Shown here: positions 25,851 through 35,087 of the stretch, piece by piece
Position numbering within the stretch: the stretch's first letter is position 1
How the letters are laid out: each line of letters begins with the position of its first letter
Program-made: the position numbers and the translations under genes
Source: an uncultured Gammaproteobacteria bacterium
Lineage (GTDB): Bacteria > Pseudomonadota > Gammaproteobacteria > Steroidobacterales > XN24
Direction: 5' to 3'
Length of the DNA: 64,000 bases
Assembly (NCBI GenBank): GCA_947259915.1
Contig: CAMYOC010000044.1
Location: forward strand, 62,001 to 126,000
Notes under the pieces: generated by a model
Seen by the model: only the letters and a program-made list of their open reading frames with translations
What the model was told of the DNA's origin: nothing
Databases searched by the model: none

Positions 25851-26816
25851 ATGGCCACTGCCGCAAGCCGCTGTCTGCTGAAGCTCTACGAACAACGCCA
25901 CGAACTCGAGGATTACCAGAGTGGCGTGCCACGCTGGTGCAGCGGATGTGGCGACAACGCGATCCTGGCGGCGGTCCAGCGTCTGTGTCGCGACGAGCAG
26001 CTCAGGCCAGAGAAGACCGTGTTCGTGTCGGGTATTGGCTGCTCCAGCCGTTTCCCCCATTACATGAAGACCTATGGCTTCCATGGTATCCACGGGCGCG
26101 CGCTGCCGCTGGCCGAGGGCGTACGCATGGCCCGCAAGGATCTGGACGTGTTCGTCAACACCGGTGACGGCGATTGTTGCAGCATCGGCGCGGCCCACTG
26201 GATCCACGCCATCCGTTACAACATGAACATGACGGTGTTCCTCCACGACAATCAGATCTATGGCCTGACCAAGATGCAGGTGTCGCCGACTTCGCCCAAG
26301 GGGCTGAAGAGCAACACCACGCCCCACGGCGCGTTCCTCGAGGCGATGCAGCCTCTGACCGTGACCCTGGGTGTGCAAAACGCGTCGTTTGTCGCCCAGG
26401 CCGTGGACTGGATCCCGGAGGTTCTCTACGACATCGTCTCGGCGGCATTCAAACACCGCGGCTTTTCGTTTATACGCATCGTCCAGCGTTGCCCCGAGTG
26501 GCTGCCAAGCCTGTTCGAGCCCTGGCTGCACGATCCGGACCGGATCCATCTGTTACACCATGAGGACGGAATACAAGTCAGCCCGGCTCTGGCGCGTGTC
26601 TATCGCAACCAGGAGCAGCATGATCCGTCCAATCTCGACCGGGCCCGTGAGATCGCGTCGATCACCGACGCGATACCGGTCGGTATCCTCTATCGAAATC
26701 GAGAGGTGCCCTGTTACGAAGACCTGCGTGAAACCGATTACCTTCGCACCACGGAATTCGTCAAGGCGGGGCTGGAGGCTGAGCTCGACAAGTTCACGGT
26801 GTGGCCGTCCGCATGA
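25851..26816 (+). CDS. 2-oxoacid:acceptor oxidoreductase, beta subunit
   Basis: The thiamine-pyrophosphate and [4Fe-4S] subunit, 321 residues. Cluster cysteines are C30 and C33 (RWCSGCGDN), C64 (GIGCSSRFPHY) and C214 (QRCPEW). The TPP/Mg site is GDGDCCSIG (105-113) with N134 in LHDNQIYGLTKMQ. SPTSPKGLKSNTTPHG is typical of KorB-like subunits. ATG at 25851 lies 4 nt after the alpha stop. It has no ferredoxin domain of its own; the following gene supplies one. Confidence 0.92.
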   Translation: MATAASRCLLKLYEQRHELEDYQSGVPRWCSGCGDNAILAAVQRLCRDEQLRPEKTVFVSGIGCSSRFPHYMKTYGFHGIHGRALPLAEGVRMARKDLDVFVNTGDGDCCSIGAAHWIHAIRYNMNMTVFLHDNQIYGLTKMQVSPTSPKGLKSNTTPHGAFLEAMQPLTVTLGVQNASFVAQAVDWIPEVLYDIVSAAFKHRGFSFIRIVQRCPEWLPSLFEPWLHDPDRIHLLHHEDGIQVSPALARVYRNQEQHDPSNLDRAREIASITDAIPVGILYRNREVPCYEDLRETDYLRTTEFVKAGLEAELDKFTVWPSA

Positions 26817-26838
26817 GGGGCTAACGGAGCGACAGGAC

Positions 26839-28989
26839 ATGGATACCGCGCGTCAGGCCCGGGTGGCTTTTTATCTGACCGGCAAGCGGCCCGGGGCCGA
26901 GCTCGAGCCCGTCGAAGGCATGGATCTCACACCGGCGCTGCTATCCCGGTACCGTGATCTGAACTCGCTGCGGTACGACTATCCGCTGGTCTTGCTGGAG
27001 AGCGCCCAGCCCGCAAGTTGCGTGGACTCTCTGTCCGGGCTCATCGACGCGGTGCTGCAAGAGATCGCGCATGGTGAGGACGGCGAGCAGTTGAGCCGTC
27101 ATGTCTTACGTATCGAAAACGCGCTGCGCCAAGCCGCCGGTGGTTCTGCCAAGTCGCTGTCGACACTGTGGGATGCAGCCGCAACACAGATCGGCGCAGA
27201 CGAGGACGAGGGTCTGCGTGATAGTCTCGAGCGGGCCCGCGCGGCACTCGAAGTCGACGGCGAGCTTGTGGACTGCGATGCCGGGCTGCCGTCATGCGTG
27301 TTCTCCCACATCTGGCAAGCGGCTCAGGAGGAGAAGGCGGGCCGGCTCGGCGACCAGATCGCCAGACTGGTGCAGCGATCAAGCGACATCCTGAAAGCCG
27401 ATATCGCCCGCTCGAAACGCGGTCGCAGCCCCGAATCGCTGGAGGCGGCCATCGGAGGCTCGGATGCCCTGGACTTCGACTTCCAGGCCATGTCGCAGGT
27501 GCTGGTCCGCACCGCCAACCAGACCACCATCACCAAAACGCGTCGCCGCCGGCTGGAGCGCCTGGTCAACGCGCTCCAATCCTATGACTTCAAGCCGCAA
27601 GCGTTCCGTTTCGATAGCTGCAGGTCAGCGCTCAATGCCTGGCGTGAGCGCTTTCCGATCCTGGTCGATGTTGCCCGAGCCATCGCCATGGCGGAACTCG
27701 AGATCGCTGGCGACTATCGGGAAGATCGGCACGACGCATACTTCGAGGAATATGGCGCCGACGGGCTGGCGCCCGCGGATCTGGCGCCGTTCGCCGATTA
27801 TCTGGTGTGCGTCAATGCCGCCACCATGGATGCCACGGAGCAGGCGGCGCTGATGGAGCTGCTGTCGTCGGGTCTGCCGATGAAAATTCTGGTGCAGACC
27901 GACGACATTTTGGAGGCTGCGCTGCCCGGTCTGGAGTCCCACGGGTTTGGCCGCAGCGCGTTGCATTTTGCCAATATGGCGATGGGTCTGAACGATGTCT
28001 ATGTGCTGCAGGTGCCGGCCTCGCACCTGCTACGCTGCAGAGAGCAGATCGCCAGCGGGCTGGTCTTTCCGGGGACCGCGATCTTCAGCGTGTTTTCGGG
28101 GGCCTCGCCGTTCGCCGGCAATCTGCCGCCTTATCTGCTGGCGGCGGCAGCAGTCGAATCCAGGGCCTTCCCCATTTTTGCCTTTAGTCCCGCGGCCGGT
28201 ACGGACCTGGCCTCGCGTTTTTTCATGGCCGGCAATCCGCAAGCGGACCAGGACTGGCCGCTGCATGCGTTCTCTTACGAGGATCAGGATCGGCGCGGCG
28301 TCACCGAAACGATCGCATTTACCTTTGCCGATTTCGCAGCGCTGGACGAACGCTTCGCGCGCCACCTCGCCCGTGTGCCGTCGAGTGCGCGGGATGAGCT
28401 GATGACCTCTGTCAGCGAGGTACTTGCCGCCGAAAACGACAGCGGGTCCGAGCGGATCCCCTGTATTCCGATGGTCGATGGGCAGAACAATCTGCAGCAT
28501 GTGCTGGTCGATGAAAAATTGTTGCGCGAGGCGCGCCGGTGCCGGGAAGCCTGGCACAGCGTGCAAGAACTCGGCGGCATCCATAATTCCCATGCGGAGC
28601 GGCTGTTGGCCGCGGCGCGGCGGGAGCGAGAACAGGAAGCGGAACTGTCTGAGGGTTTGACACCGGAAACACCCGCGGACGCGGCAGGGTCTGTCGGGCA
28701 GTCCGAGACGTTGCCGGCCGAGGTCGCGGCCGAACCGTCACCGGACGAGGCGTATATCGAGACGCCCCGCTGCACGACGTGCAACGAGTGCACCCAGATC
28801 AACGACAAAATGTTCGTCTATGACGATAATCGTCAGGCCTACATCGCGGACCGCGATGCCGGTACCTATGCTCAGCTCGTGGAGGCCGCGGAGAGCTGTC
28901 AGGTCTCGATCATCCACCCGGGCAAGCCGCTTGATCCGGACGAGCCAGGGCTGGAGGATCTGATAACACGGGCCGAGCCGTTCCTCTAG
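26839..28989 (+). CDS. Large uncharacterised protein with C-terminal [4Fe-4S] ferredoxin domain
   Basis: 716 residues from ATG 26839 (ACAGGAC upstream). Residues 1 to about 600 match nothing I can name: a helical N-terminal part, then an alpha/beta part with VLVRTANQTTITKTRRRR, MKILVQTDDILEAALPG and GTAIFSVFSGASPFAGNLPPY segments recalling pyruvate:ferredoxin oxidoreductase architecture without its catalytic motifs. A charged linker (about 600-640) leads to a ferredoxin-like end with C645, C648, C651 and C687 (RCTTCNECTQ ... ESCQVSIIHPG). It follows the OFOR beta gene by 22 nt and probably is a subunit or docking scaffold for it. Confidence 0.85.
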   Translation: MDTARQARVAFYLTGKRPGAELEPVEGMDLTPALLSRYRDLNSLRYDYPLVLLESAQPASCVDSLSGLIDAVLQEIAHGEDGEQLSRHVLRIENALRQAAGGSAKSLSTLWDAAATQIGADEDEGLRDSLERARAALEVDGELVDCDAGLPSCVFSHIWQAAQEEKAGRLGDQIARLVQRSSDILKADIARSKRGRSPESLEAAIGGSDALDFDFQAMSQVLVRTANQTTITKTRRRRLERLVNALQSYDFKPQAFRFDSCRSALNAWRERFPILVDVARAIAMAELEIAGDYREDRHDAYFEEYGADGLAPADLAPFADYLVCVNAATMDATEQAALMELLSSGLPMKILVQTDDILEAALPGLESHGFGRSALHFANMAMGLNDVYVLQVPASHLLRCREQIASGLVFPGTAIFSVFSGASPFAGNLPPYLLAAAAVESRAFPIFAFSPAAGTDLASRFFMAGNPQADQDWPLHAFSYEDQDRRGVTETIAFTFADFAALDERFARHLARVPSSARDELMTSVSEVLAAENDSGSERIPCIPMVDGQNNLQHVLVDEKLLREARRCREAWHSVQELGGIHNSHAERLLAAARREREQEAELSEGLTPETPADAAGSVGQSETLPAEVAAEPSPDEAYIETPRCTTCNECTQINDKMFVYDDNRQAYIADRDAGTYAQLVEAAESCQVSIIHPGKPLDPDEPGLEDLITRAEPFL

Positions 28990-29016
28990 CGTCGATCCTC
29001 GCGTCCCCGGCCTCGC

Positions 29017-29505
29017 TCATTCATCAGGCATATTCACGAAGATCAGGATCAATGCGCATGACGCGAAATACTGGAACGCGCCGTCCATCGACATAGTGCC
29101 CAGCTCGGTCTGCCACATCTGAAAGTAGGCCCCGCCGAGCGCGCCGAAAAATCCGAACCAGACAACAACCCCCAGACCGCAACCCAGCAGCGCGTTTCGC
29201 TTGGCCCCGTTGAACCCGGGCGCCGCCGCTTTGCGGCACCACCACAGGTCCCAGGCGCCCTTGAGCGCAAACGCGCCGGCGGCCAGCTCGGCGGCGATGA
29301 TGACTATCAACGCCATCCAGACCAGCACGGGGTTTGTAACCGCGGGCCCGATCGAGGCCGGATAATATTCGTGACCCGACATTCCGAGAACGATGCCGAC
29401 GACCTGGAAGGCTGCCTCGAGGTTGATGATATTCTGCAATGCATACAGCAGCGCCATCAGGCCGACCAGAGCGACCAGCGTTATTTTGAGGTAACGAACA
29501 GCCAT
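29017..29505 (-). CDS. DUF2165-family membrane protein
   Basis: A 162-residue protein with four hydrophobic helices (about residues 6-25, 62-82, 105-127 and 140-158), a WDLWWC segment after the second and FGALGGAYFQMWQ before the last, as in DUF2165 proteins. The start at 29505 has GGGAGAAGG upstream. It converges on the ferredoxin-protein gene and diverges from the TPR gene. No function is known for the family. Confidence 0.8.
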   Translation of the reverse strand: MAVRYLKITLVALVGLMALLYALQNIINLEAAFQVVGIVLGMSGHEYYPASIGPAVTNPVLVWMALIVIIAAELAAGAFALKGAWDLWWCRKAAAPGFNGAKRNALLGCGLGVVVWFGFFGALGGAYFQMWQTELGTMSMDGAFQYFASCALILIFVNMPDE

Positions 29506-29615
29506 TGATCCTTCTCCCCTGTCATAGTGAAATGGAATCCTAACCCGGATGTCAGGGGGGATTAACGCCAATAAATGGCTTGCGCTCGTGTCGGTGGTCA
29601 ACTAACTCTTTAAAA

Positions 29616-31799
29616 ATGCATCTGTTTTCCGAATTGAAGCGTCGCAATGTTCCGCGCATGGCGGCGTTGTATGCGGTGACCGCCTGGCTGATCATGCAGG
29701 TGGCCGAGGTGATGATCGGTCTGGCCGGGTTACCAGAGTCGCTGGGTCGGACCGTATTGGGCGTGCTCGCGAGCGGATTTCCGCTGGCGCTTATCCTGGC
29801 CTGGTTCTATGAAATCACGCCGGCGGGTCTGAAGCGGGAAAAAGACGTCGACCGGTCCGAGTCCATCACCCATGCCACGGGACGGCGGATGGACTTTATC
29901 GTCATCGCGCTGCTAGCCGCCGCCGTGGGATTTTTCGCTGCCGACAAATGGTGGTTGGGCCGCGACACCGAACACTCGATCGCCGTGCTGCCCTTTGTCA
30001 ATATGAGCGGCGACCCGGCTCAGGAACATTTCAGCGATGGCATCTCGGAGGAGCTCCTGCACAGGCTCGCACAAATCTCCGATCTTCACGTGGCCGCGCG
30101 CACGTCGTCGTTTTATTTCAAGGGCAAGGATGTGGCGATCGGGCAAATCGCCAGTGAACTCGGCGTCAAATCGGTTCTGGAAGGCAGCATCAGAAAAGCG
30201 GGCGATACGATCCGGATCACCGTGCAGCTGATCAATGCCAGCAATGGCTACCATATCTGGTCGCAGACATTTGACCGCCGGATCGACGACATCTTTTTGA
30301 TCCAGGATGAGATCGCCAGCAAAGTGGTCGAATCCCTGAAGGTGTCACTGCTGGGCGCAGAGCAAAGCCGGCTAAGCCGCCGGCCCACCGACAATATCGA
30401 GGCCTATGATGCCTATCTGCTCGGCCGGCAGATGATGGCCCGTCGCACCAGCAGCTCGCTGCAAGAGGCGGCCGGATATTTCTCCGAGGCCGTCCGGCTC
30501 GATCCGGATTTCGCGTTGGCCTACGTCGGATTGGCCGATACCTATGCACTGTTGGGCTCCTATGGAGGGTTGGATACCCAGGCGGTCCTGGAACACGCTG
30601 AACCAGCGCTCCAACGGGCCATGGAGCTGGATGCGCAGCTCGGCGAGGCCTATTCGAGCCTGGGCGGGCTGCGTCTGGTGCAGGGAGACTTTACGAATTC
30701 CGCAACGGCCTATCAGCGCGCGATACAGCTCAGCCCGAACTACGCTCCCGCGTATCTGGGATACGGCATGCTGATGAAGCGGGGTTTTGGCCGGGTAGAC
30801 GAGGCGCTGGAACTGCACCAGACGGCGCTGGGGCTGGACCCGCTGTCTACCCCCATCAACATGGCCGTCGTGGAGGACCTTCACGAGCTGGGGCGGTTCG
30901 AGGAAGTACGCGAGCGATGTCAGCGGGTCATCGACATCGATCCGGATTATCCACGCGCCTATACCATCATGGCGGATCTCTACTGGGAGGTATTCGGACA
31001 GCTCGACGAAGCCGTGGCGTGGCTCTACAAGGCGATCGAGCTGGATCCGGGCAATCCGGATCACGCGCGCTGGCTGGGCATGGTCTATCTGGACCTGGGT
31101 GATCTGCAGGCCGGGGCGCGGTGGATGCGTAAGGCAATCGACATGGCCCCGAACCGGCACGCGTCGCTGTGGGCGGCCATCTATCTGGCCCGTTATACCG
31201 GCGAACAGGAGGACGCCGTGAGCGCGGCCAATGCCATGCTCGAGATGGCGCCGAACAACTGGCTGTCGCTGCTGGTCCTGCGCAACGCCGACTACCGGGC
31301 CGGGAACGTCAATGCGGCCCTGGCGCGCTATCGCCAGGCCCAGCCGCAGATGGTCCAGGGGGATGCCCCGGTTATCGACGCGACCAATTTTGGCTGGGCG
31401 ATCGAGACCGCCAATGTCCTGCTCAAGACCGGCCAAAAAGAGCAAGCAGATATCTTGTTACAGGGCGCGCTGGCCGCGATCGCAAGCCGGCCGCGTCTCG
31501 GCTTTAGCGGCTTCGGTATCAGCGATGTCGAGATCTATGCCCTGCTGGGGGAAACCGGGAAGGCGCTGGATACGCTGACTGTCGCCGTCGCCCAGGGTTG
31601 GCGCTCGGGCTGGCGGCTTCACACCGAAAGAAACGACAATCTCGCCTCGCTCCACGCCGAGCCACGCTATCAAGCCATCCTCGCTGATATAGAGACCCAG
31701 ATGGCTGTGCAGCTGGCGCGGGTCCGGACCCGGACCCACCAGGATCAGGGGATGCTGCCCCGGGAGGAGCCGTCTGACGAGATCCCGGACGCCTTCTAG
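29616..31799 (+). CDS. Membrane-anchored TolB-like/TPR protein, paralogue 1
   Basis: 727 residues. SELKRRNVPRMAALYAVTAW opens a membrane part with helices near 12-32 and 42-60 and a third near 92-110. Then a TolB-amino-terminal/FlgO-like domain with SIAVLPFVNMSGDP, SDGISEELLHRL and VLEGSIRKAGD (about 120-260), and TPR repeats over the rest. The same N-terminal and TolB-like parts appear in adenylate-cyclase or CadC-like regulators, but no cyclase or DNA-binding domain is present. Probably a membrane-bound scaffold or sensor. A second paralogue lies at 36081-37946. Confidence 0.82.
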   Translation: MHLFSELKRRNVPRMAALYAVTAWLIMQVAEVMIGLAGLPESLGRTVLGVLASGFPLALILAWFYEITPAGLKREKDVDRSESITHATGRRMDFIVIALLAAAVGFFAADKWWLGRDTEHSIAVLPFVNMSGDPAQEHFSDGISEELLHRLAQISDLHVAARTSSFYFKGKDVAIGQIASELGVKSVLEGSIRKAGDTIRITVQLINASNGYHIWSQTFDRRIDDIFLIQDEIASKVVESLKVSLLGAEQSRLSRRPTDNIEAYDAYLLGRQMMARRTSSSLQEAAGYFSEAVRLDPDFALAYVGLADTYALLGSYGGLDTQAVLEHAEPALQRAMELDAQLGEAYSSLGGLRLVQGDFTNSATAYQRAIQLSPNYAPAYLGYGMLMKRGFGRVDEALELHQTALGLDPLSTPINMAVVEDLHELGRFEEVRERCQRVIDIDPDYPRAYTIMADLYWEVFGQLDEAVAWLYKAIELDPGNPDHARWLGMVYLDLGDLQAGARWMRKAIDMAPNRHASLWAAIYLARYTGEQEDAVSAANAMLEMAPNNWLSLLVLRNADYRAGNVNAALARYRQAQPQMVQGDAPVIDATNFGWAIETANVLLKTGQKEQADILLQGALAAIASRPRLGFSGFGISDVEIYALLGETGKALDTLTVAVAQGWRSGWRLHTERNDNLASLHAEPRYQAILADIETQMAVQLARVRTRTHQDQGMLPREEPSDEIPDAF

Positions 31800-31882
31800 A
31801 CATCCTTGTCGAGGCCAGCTGTGGACAAAAAAATCGCGGTTCCGCCGCCACAGCAGCAATTTGGTCAGCTAGATCTCTCTGT

Positions 31883-34096
31883 TCAAGGCCCTGCTTTTTC
31901 GCCGGACGCTCGGCCGACCTCGAGTTCCTCGGCCCGTTTCTCGTTGATCAACAACAGCAACTCGGCGGCTGCCTCGGCGTCGCACAGCGCCCGGTGATGC
32001 TGCGTTAGCGGCACATCAAACTCCGCGCACAGCGCGCCCAGACTGTAGGACGGCAGACCGGGGTAAAGGCGGCGCATGGAGGCGCAGGTGCAGAGTTTGG
32101 CATAGCGAAAACGTTGCCCCAGTCGCGCGTACTCGCGGCTCACGAATCCATAGTCAAAGTTGACGTTGTGGGCGACGAAGATCGCGTCACCGACAAAGGC
32201 ACTAAAGTCGTCGGCGATATCCATAAACGGCGGTGCCGACGCCACCATTGCGTCGGTGATTCCGGTAAGACGCGTAATGCTCGCCGGGATCAGACGTTGC
32301 GGATTGACCAGGCTCTGGAAACGGTCGATGACCCTGCCATCGCGTACCTTCACCGCGGCCAGCTCGGTGATCCGGTGTTGCTCGCCGCTGCCGCCGGTGG
32401 TCTCGACGTCGACCACCACGTAGGTTTGCTCGGGATCCAGGACCCAGTTTATGCGCAGCACTTCGGCGCGTAGACCCGCTTCCCGCATCTGCTGCATCCG
32501 CACCAGCTGATTGCGCCTGATCTGATCGCCGCGGGCCTTGATCTCGACAAAGCGCGCGCCGCTCTCGTCGATCACCAGCAGATCGGGGAATCCGTAGCGG
32601 GTATCCGGATAGTCCCGGCATATACGCCGGAGCACGGCCGCCACCGCATCTGGCCTGGCATGATCGATCAGCGCGAACATCGTTTCCGCCATGGATCGAC
32701 GCCAGCGGAACACCCCGTTGGCGGTGCCGAAAAATCGGGTGCTGGTCTTGAGCAATCGCCGCTTTGTGCCAGTCGCGTCCGCCAGGCCGGCCAGCTTTTC
32801 CTCGATGACCGTCGCGTGCAGATCATAGAAAGAGCCTTCCCTGAGCGATGAGGGCAAGCCCTCGAATGGCGAATGCAGTGCCGCCGAATCCGGCGCGAAC
32901 AACTCGTCCCAAAACAGCAGCCCGAACAGCGAGCGCCACAAGGTATTCTCTGCGCGGAACGCGCGCTGGCCACGCTTTTCGAAATGCGACATCGCTGCCC
33001 GTTCCGAGTTGCCGCTGTGTGCTTCGTCCAGCTCGATGGTCCCGGCCGCGCGCAGCGCGTCAGTCAGCGACGAGGTCCGTTTGCGGCCGAACTTTTGCTG
33101 ATAGAGATCACTGGCGAAGCACCACTCCTCGTCACTGCGCGGATTATCCAGAGACGCCTCCAGATGAGCCCGGGCCTGCTCCCGTTGTCCCTGCGCCAGC
33201 AGCAGGCGCACGATCCGCTCGCCGCATTCCGATGAGTCGCCGCGACGGTAGAGGGACATGGCGGCTTCGCTGTCGCCGGCCTTCTCCGCCTCGCGCCCCA
33301 TCGCGTAGGCGAGACGATCGCGCAGCCGGGAGGCGGCGTCGAACCCCGGGTCCGGCCATGTCGATACTCCGTCAGCCAGCGCGCGACGCTGCCGCTCGGT
33401 GCCATGTTCAAAGGCCCGGAGGCGAGTAGCGAAATAATAGGTCTGAAGTGCTTCCTCGCGGTCCGAGAAGCGCGCCTCGTAGGTGTCGGTAAATGAATGG
33501 GTCCTGACCAGCCCCATATCGCGCATGGTGAAACGGGACAATCCCTCCCGGCACTCACCGAAATACAAAAACAGCAAAAAACGTACCCAATCCGCTCGCC
33601 GCTGCACCAGCAACCGCCCAAGTTCGACATCGGCCATAAACGTTGGGGCGTCGTAGTGCTGATGCACGAAATCGATCAGCTCGGCTTTCCTCAGCGAACG
33701 GCTCAACCCCGGGAACGAACGTGCGACGCCGGTGTAGATCTCCGCTTTGGTCAAGGACGCGAGGACGTCTTCAAACAGTGCCGGGTCTGGCGAACCAACC
33801 CATCCTGCTGTCCGCAACCGGGTCAGCTGCTGGTCGAGATCACCGATCTCCGGATATTTGAGCTTGTTGGCGGCGAAGATTCGTCCCTTGCGGTTGACCA
33901 GGCGCACGTAGAGACACTGTGCTGGCTGATCGAGCTCGCGGAATAGTCGAATGAGTTCGATCTGTTCCGGCGCAAGGACGTGGGCGTACTGAGCCGAAAC
34001 AAAGTCGAGCAGCTCGAGAAAGTGCTGGTGGTAATAGAAGGTGGGGAGTTCGCGCTGGCGTCCGCGCGAGCGCTTGAGAGGCGGCCTGGACATCAT
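31883..34096 (-). CDS. FAN1-like VRR-NUC nuclease fused to a DEDDh 3'-5' exonuclease
   Basis: 737 residues in one frame. Residues 1 to about 555 resemble bacterial FAN1: an N-terminal domain (LPTFYYHQHFLELLDFV, VRLVNRKGRIFAANKLKYPEIG), TPR-like helices, and a VRR-NUC core with GFPDLLVI (D505) and FVEIKARGD (E518, K520) plus a following RRNQLVRMQQM helix. Residues about 558-725 are a DnaQ-like exonuclease: VDVETTG (D563, E565), HNVNFDYGF and a late HHRALCDAEA, a DEDDh set. FAN1 cuts near crosslinks and flaps; the added exonuclease could trim the product. Pseudomonas FAN1 alone is ~560 residues. Confidence 0.88.
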   Translation of the reverse strand: MMSRPPLKRSRGRQRELPTFYYHQHFLELLDFVSAQYAHVLAPEQIELIRLFRELDQPAQCLYVRLVNRKGRIFAANKLKYPEIGDLDQQLTRLRTAGWVGSPDPALFEDVLASLTKAEIYTGVARSFPGLSRSLRKAELIDFVHQHYDAPTFMADVELGRLLVQRRADWVRFLLFLYFGECREGLSRFTMRDMGLVRTHSFTDTYEARFSDREEALQTYYFATRLRAFEHGTERQRRALADGVSTWPDPGFDAASRLRDRLAYAMGREAEKAGDSEAAMSLYRRGDSSECGERIVRLLLAQGQREQARAHLEASLDNPRSDEEWCFASDLYQQKFGRKRTSSLTDALRAAGTIELDEAHSGNSERAAMSHFEKRGQRAFRAENTLWRSLFGLLFWDELFAPDSAALHSPFEGLPSSLREGSFYDLHATVIEEKLAGLADATGTKRRLLKTSTRFFGTANGVFRWRRSMAETMFALIDHARPDAVAAVLRRICRDYPDTRYGFPDLLVIDESGARFVEIKARGDQIRRNQLVRMQQMREAGLRAEVLRINWVLDPEQTYVVVDVETTGGSGEQHRITELAAVKVRDGRVIDRFQSLVNPQRLIPASITRLTGITDAMVASAPPFMDIADDFSAFVGDAIFVAHNVNFDYGFVSREYARLGQRFRYAKLCTCASMRRLYPGLPSYSLGALCAEFDVPLTQHHRALCDAEAAAELLLLINEKRAEELEVGRASGEKAGP

Positions 34097-34455
34097 GCCC
34101 TCGAGCAGCCGTGTTTGGCCGCGACCCGCTGTGTCTTCAATCCGGTCTGAGCTTTATTCATCGCAAGTTTTACCCTTGCGCGGTCCACTGGCTTTCGCCG
34201 GATTCTGCTCGCGATTTGACACCGGGAAAATAATTAGCTTTATTAATCAGCAACTTAGGAAACAAAAGAGGAACCTCATCAGAAAACGCAGACCCGCCCG
34301 GGCCATGTTCATGGCTCACGTATTCTTACTCGCTGTTTTTGGATTGACCGTCAGCTTCGCCTTCTGATTCGCGAATTCCGGACCCGGAACGCTCGTTTCC
34401 GGCCGTCCCGCTACCCGCATAAACCCAACGCCTGAATCAGGAGGATTACCCGATC
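34097..34455 (+). other. Intergenic stretch without a supported gene
   Basis: A 359-nt gap between the start of the nuclease gene (minus) and the Dps remnant (plus). It contains an AT-rich part near 34215-34265 that could hold divergent promoters, and a 20-residue hydrophobic frame at 34304-34366 (MFMAHVFLLAVFG and so on) with no convincing ribosome site. AGGAGG lies just upstream of the Dps start at 34456. Nothing more can be supported. Confidence 0.5.
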
Positions 34456-34868
34456 ATGACATCCCGAGTATTTGCCACCAAGGTCCACGAGACACCCGTT
34501 GAAATCGGCGTCGCCCCCAAGGACCGCAAAAAGCTGTCCGAGGAACTCGGCGTCGCTCTGGCCGACACCTATATGGTGTATGGCGACACCCAGTCGGTTC
34601 ACTGGAACGCGACTGGTCCGCTATTTTTAGCGTGCATCAGCTGACCGAGATGCAGTACAAGGATTTTGCCGAAGCGAAGGCCAACAGTGAAAGGGCCCGT
34701 GCCGCAGCTGAAAAAGCGGATGCAGAGGCGCAGAAACAACTCTGGTCAAAGATCGATGCATTGAAATCCAAGGCCGAGTCCGCACAAAAACGACTGGACG
34801 AGCTGAAGCGTTCTACCGAGGAACAGGCCAGCCGGCTGAAGAGCGAAGTGGAGCGCCTCGTCGCGTAA
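34456..34868 (+). pseudogene. dps: Frameshifted and truncated Dps fused to a coiled-coil segment
   Basis: The first frame reads as the start of a Dps ferritin up to HWNATGPLF (residue 57) and then stops. A single T missing from the run at 34624-34628 accounts for this: one frame over, the sequence continues as FSVHQLTEMQYKDF, the normal next Dps helix. After that the Dps match ends and about 60 residues of charged coiled coil follow to 34868 (QKQLWSKIDALKSKAESAQK, STEEQASRL), like small stress-related coiled-coil proteins. So there is both a frameshift and a replaced C-terminus. It cannot build a Dps shell. A sequencing error could explain the missing base but not the swap. Confidence 0.72.
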
Positions 34869-34963
34869 TCTCGATTTCGCAAGGCGACATGGCGGCCTGG
34901 TCATCCGGTCCTATCCGGTGCAGAGCCGGCCCGGTCTGGCGGGAATACCGCTGGATATGCATA

Positions 34964-34990
34964 AAAAACCCCGCCTCGGCGGGGTTTTCT
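34964..34990. terminator. Rho-independent terminator, possibly bidirectional
   Basis: An inverted repeat of AAAACCCCGCC and GGCGGGGTTTT around a tiny loop, with an A-run on the left and a T-run on the right. It lies 96 nt after the Dps remnant and ends transcription ahead of the CPBP gene; the symmetric A/T tracts would also allow it to work on the other strand. Confidence 0.85.
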
Positions 34991-35087
34991 GCGCTAGGCT
35001 GGTCATTACCAGTTGTTTCGTATCGACATACTTGCGCTTGCTGGATGCGTAGTTCCAGGTGGATACCCCAGGTTCCGGAGCAAACGC

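Noticed and set aside
23813-25858. 681-codon minus-strand frame
   Set aside because: Antisense to the OFOR alpha subunit; no domain pattern and His/Arg/Gln-rich.
34304-34366. Possible 20-residue hydrophobic small protein
   Set aside because: No credible ribosome site or conservation evidence; kept only as a note in the intergenic entry.
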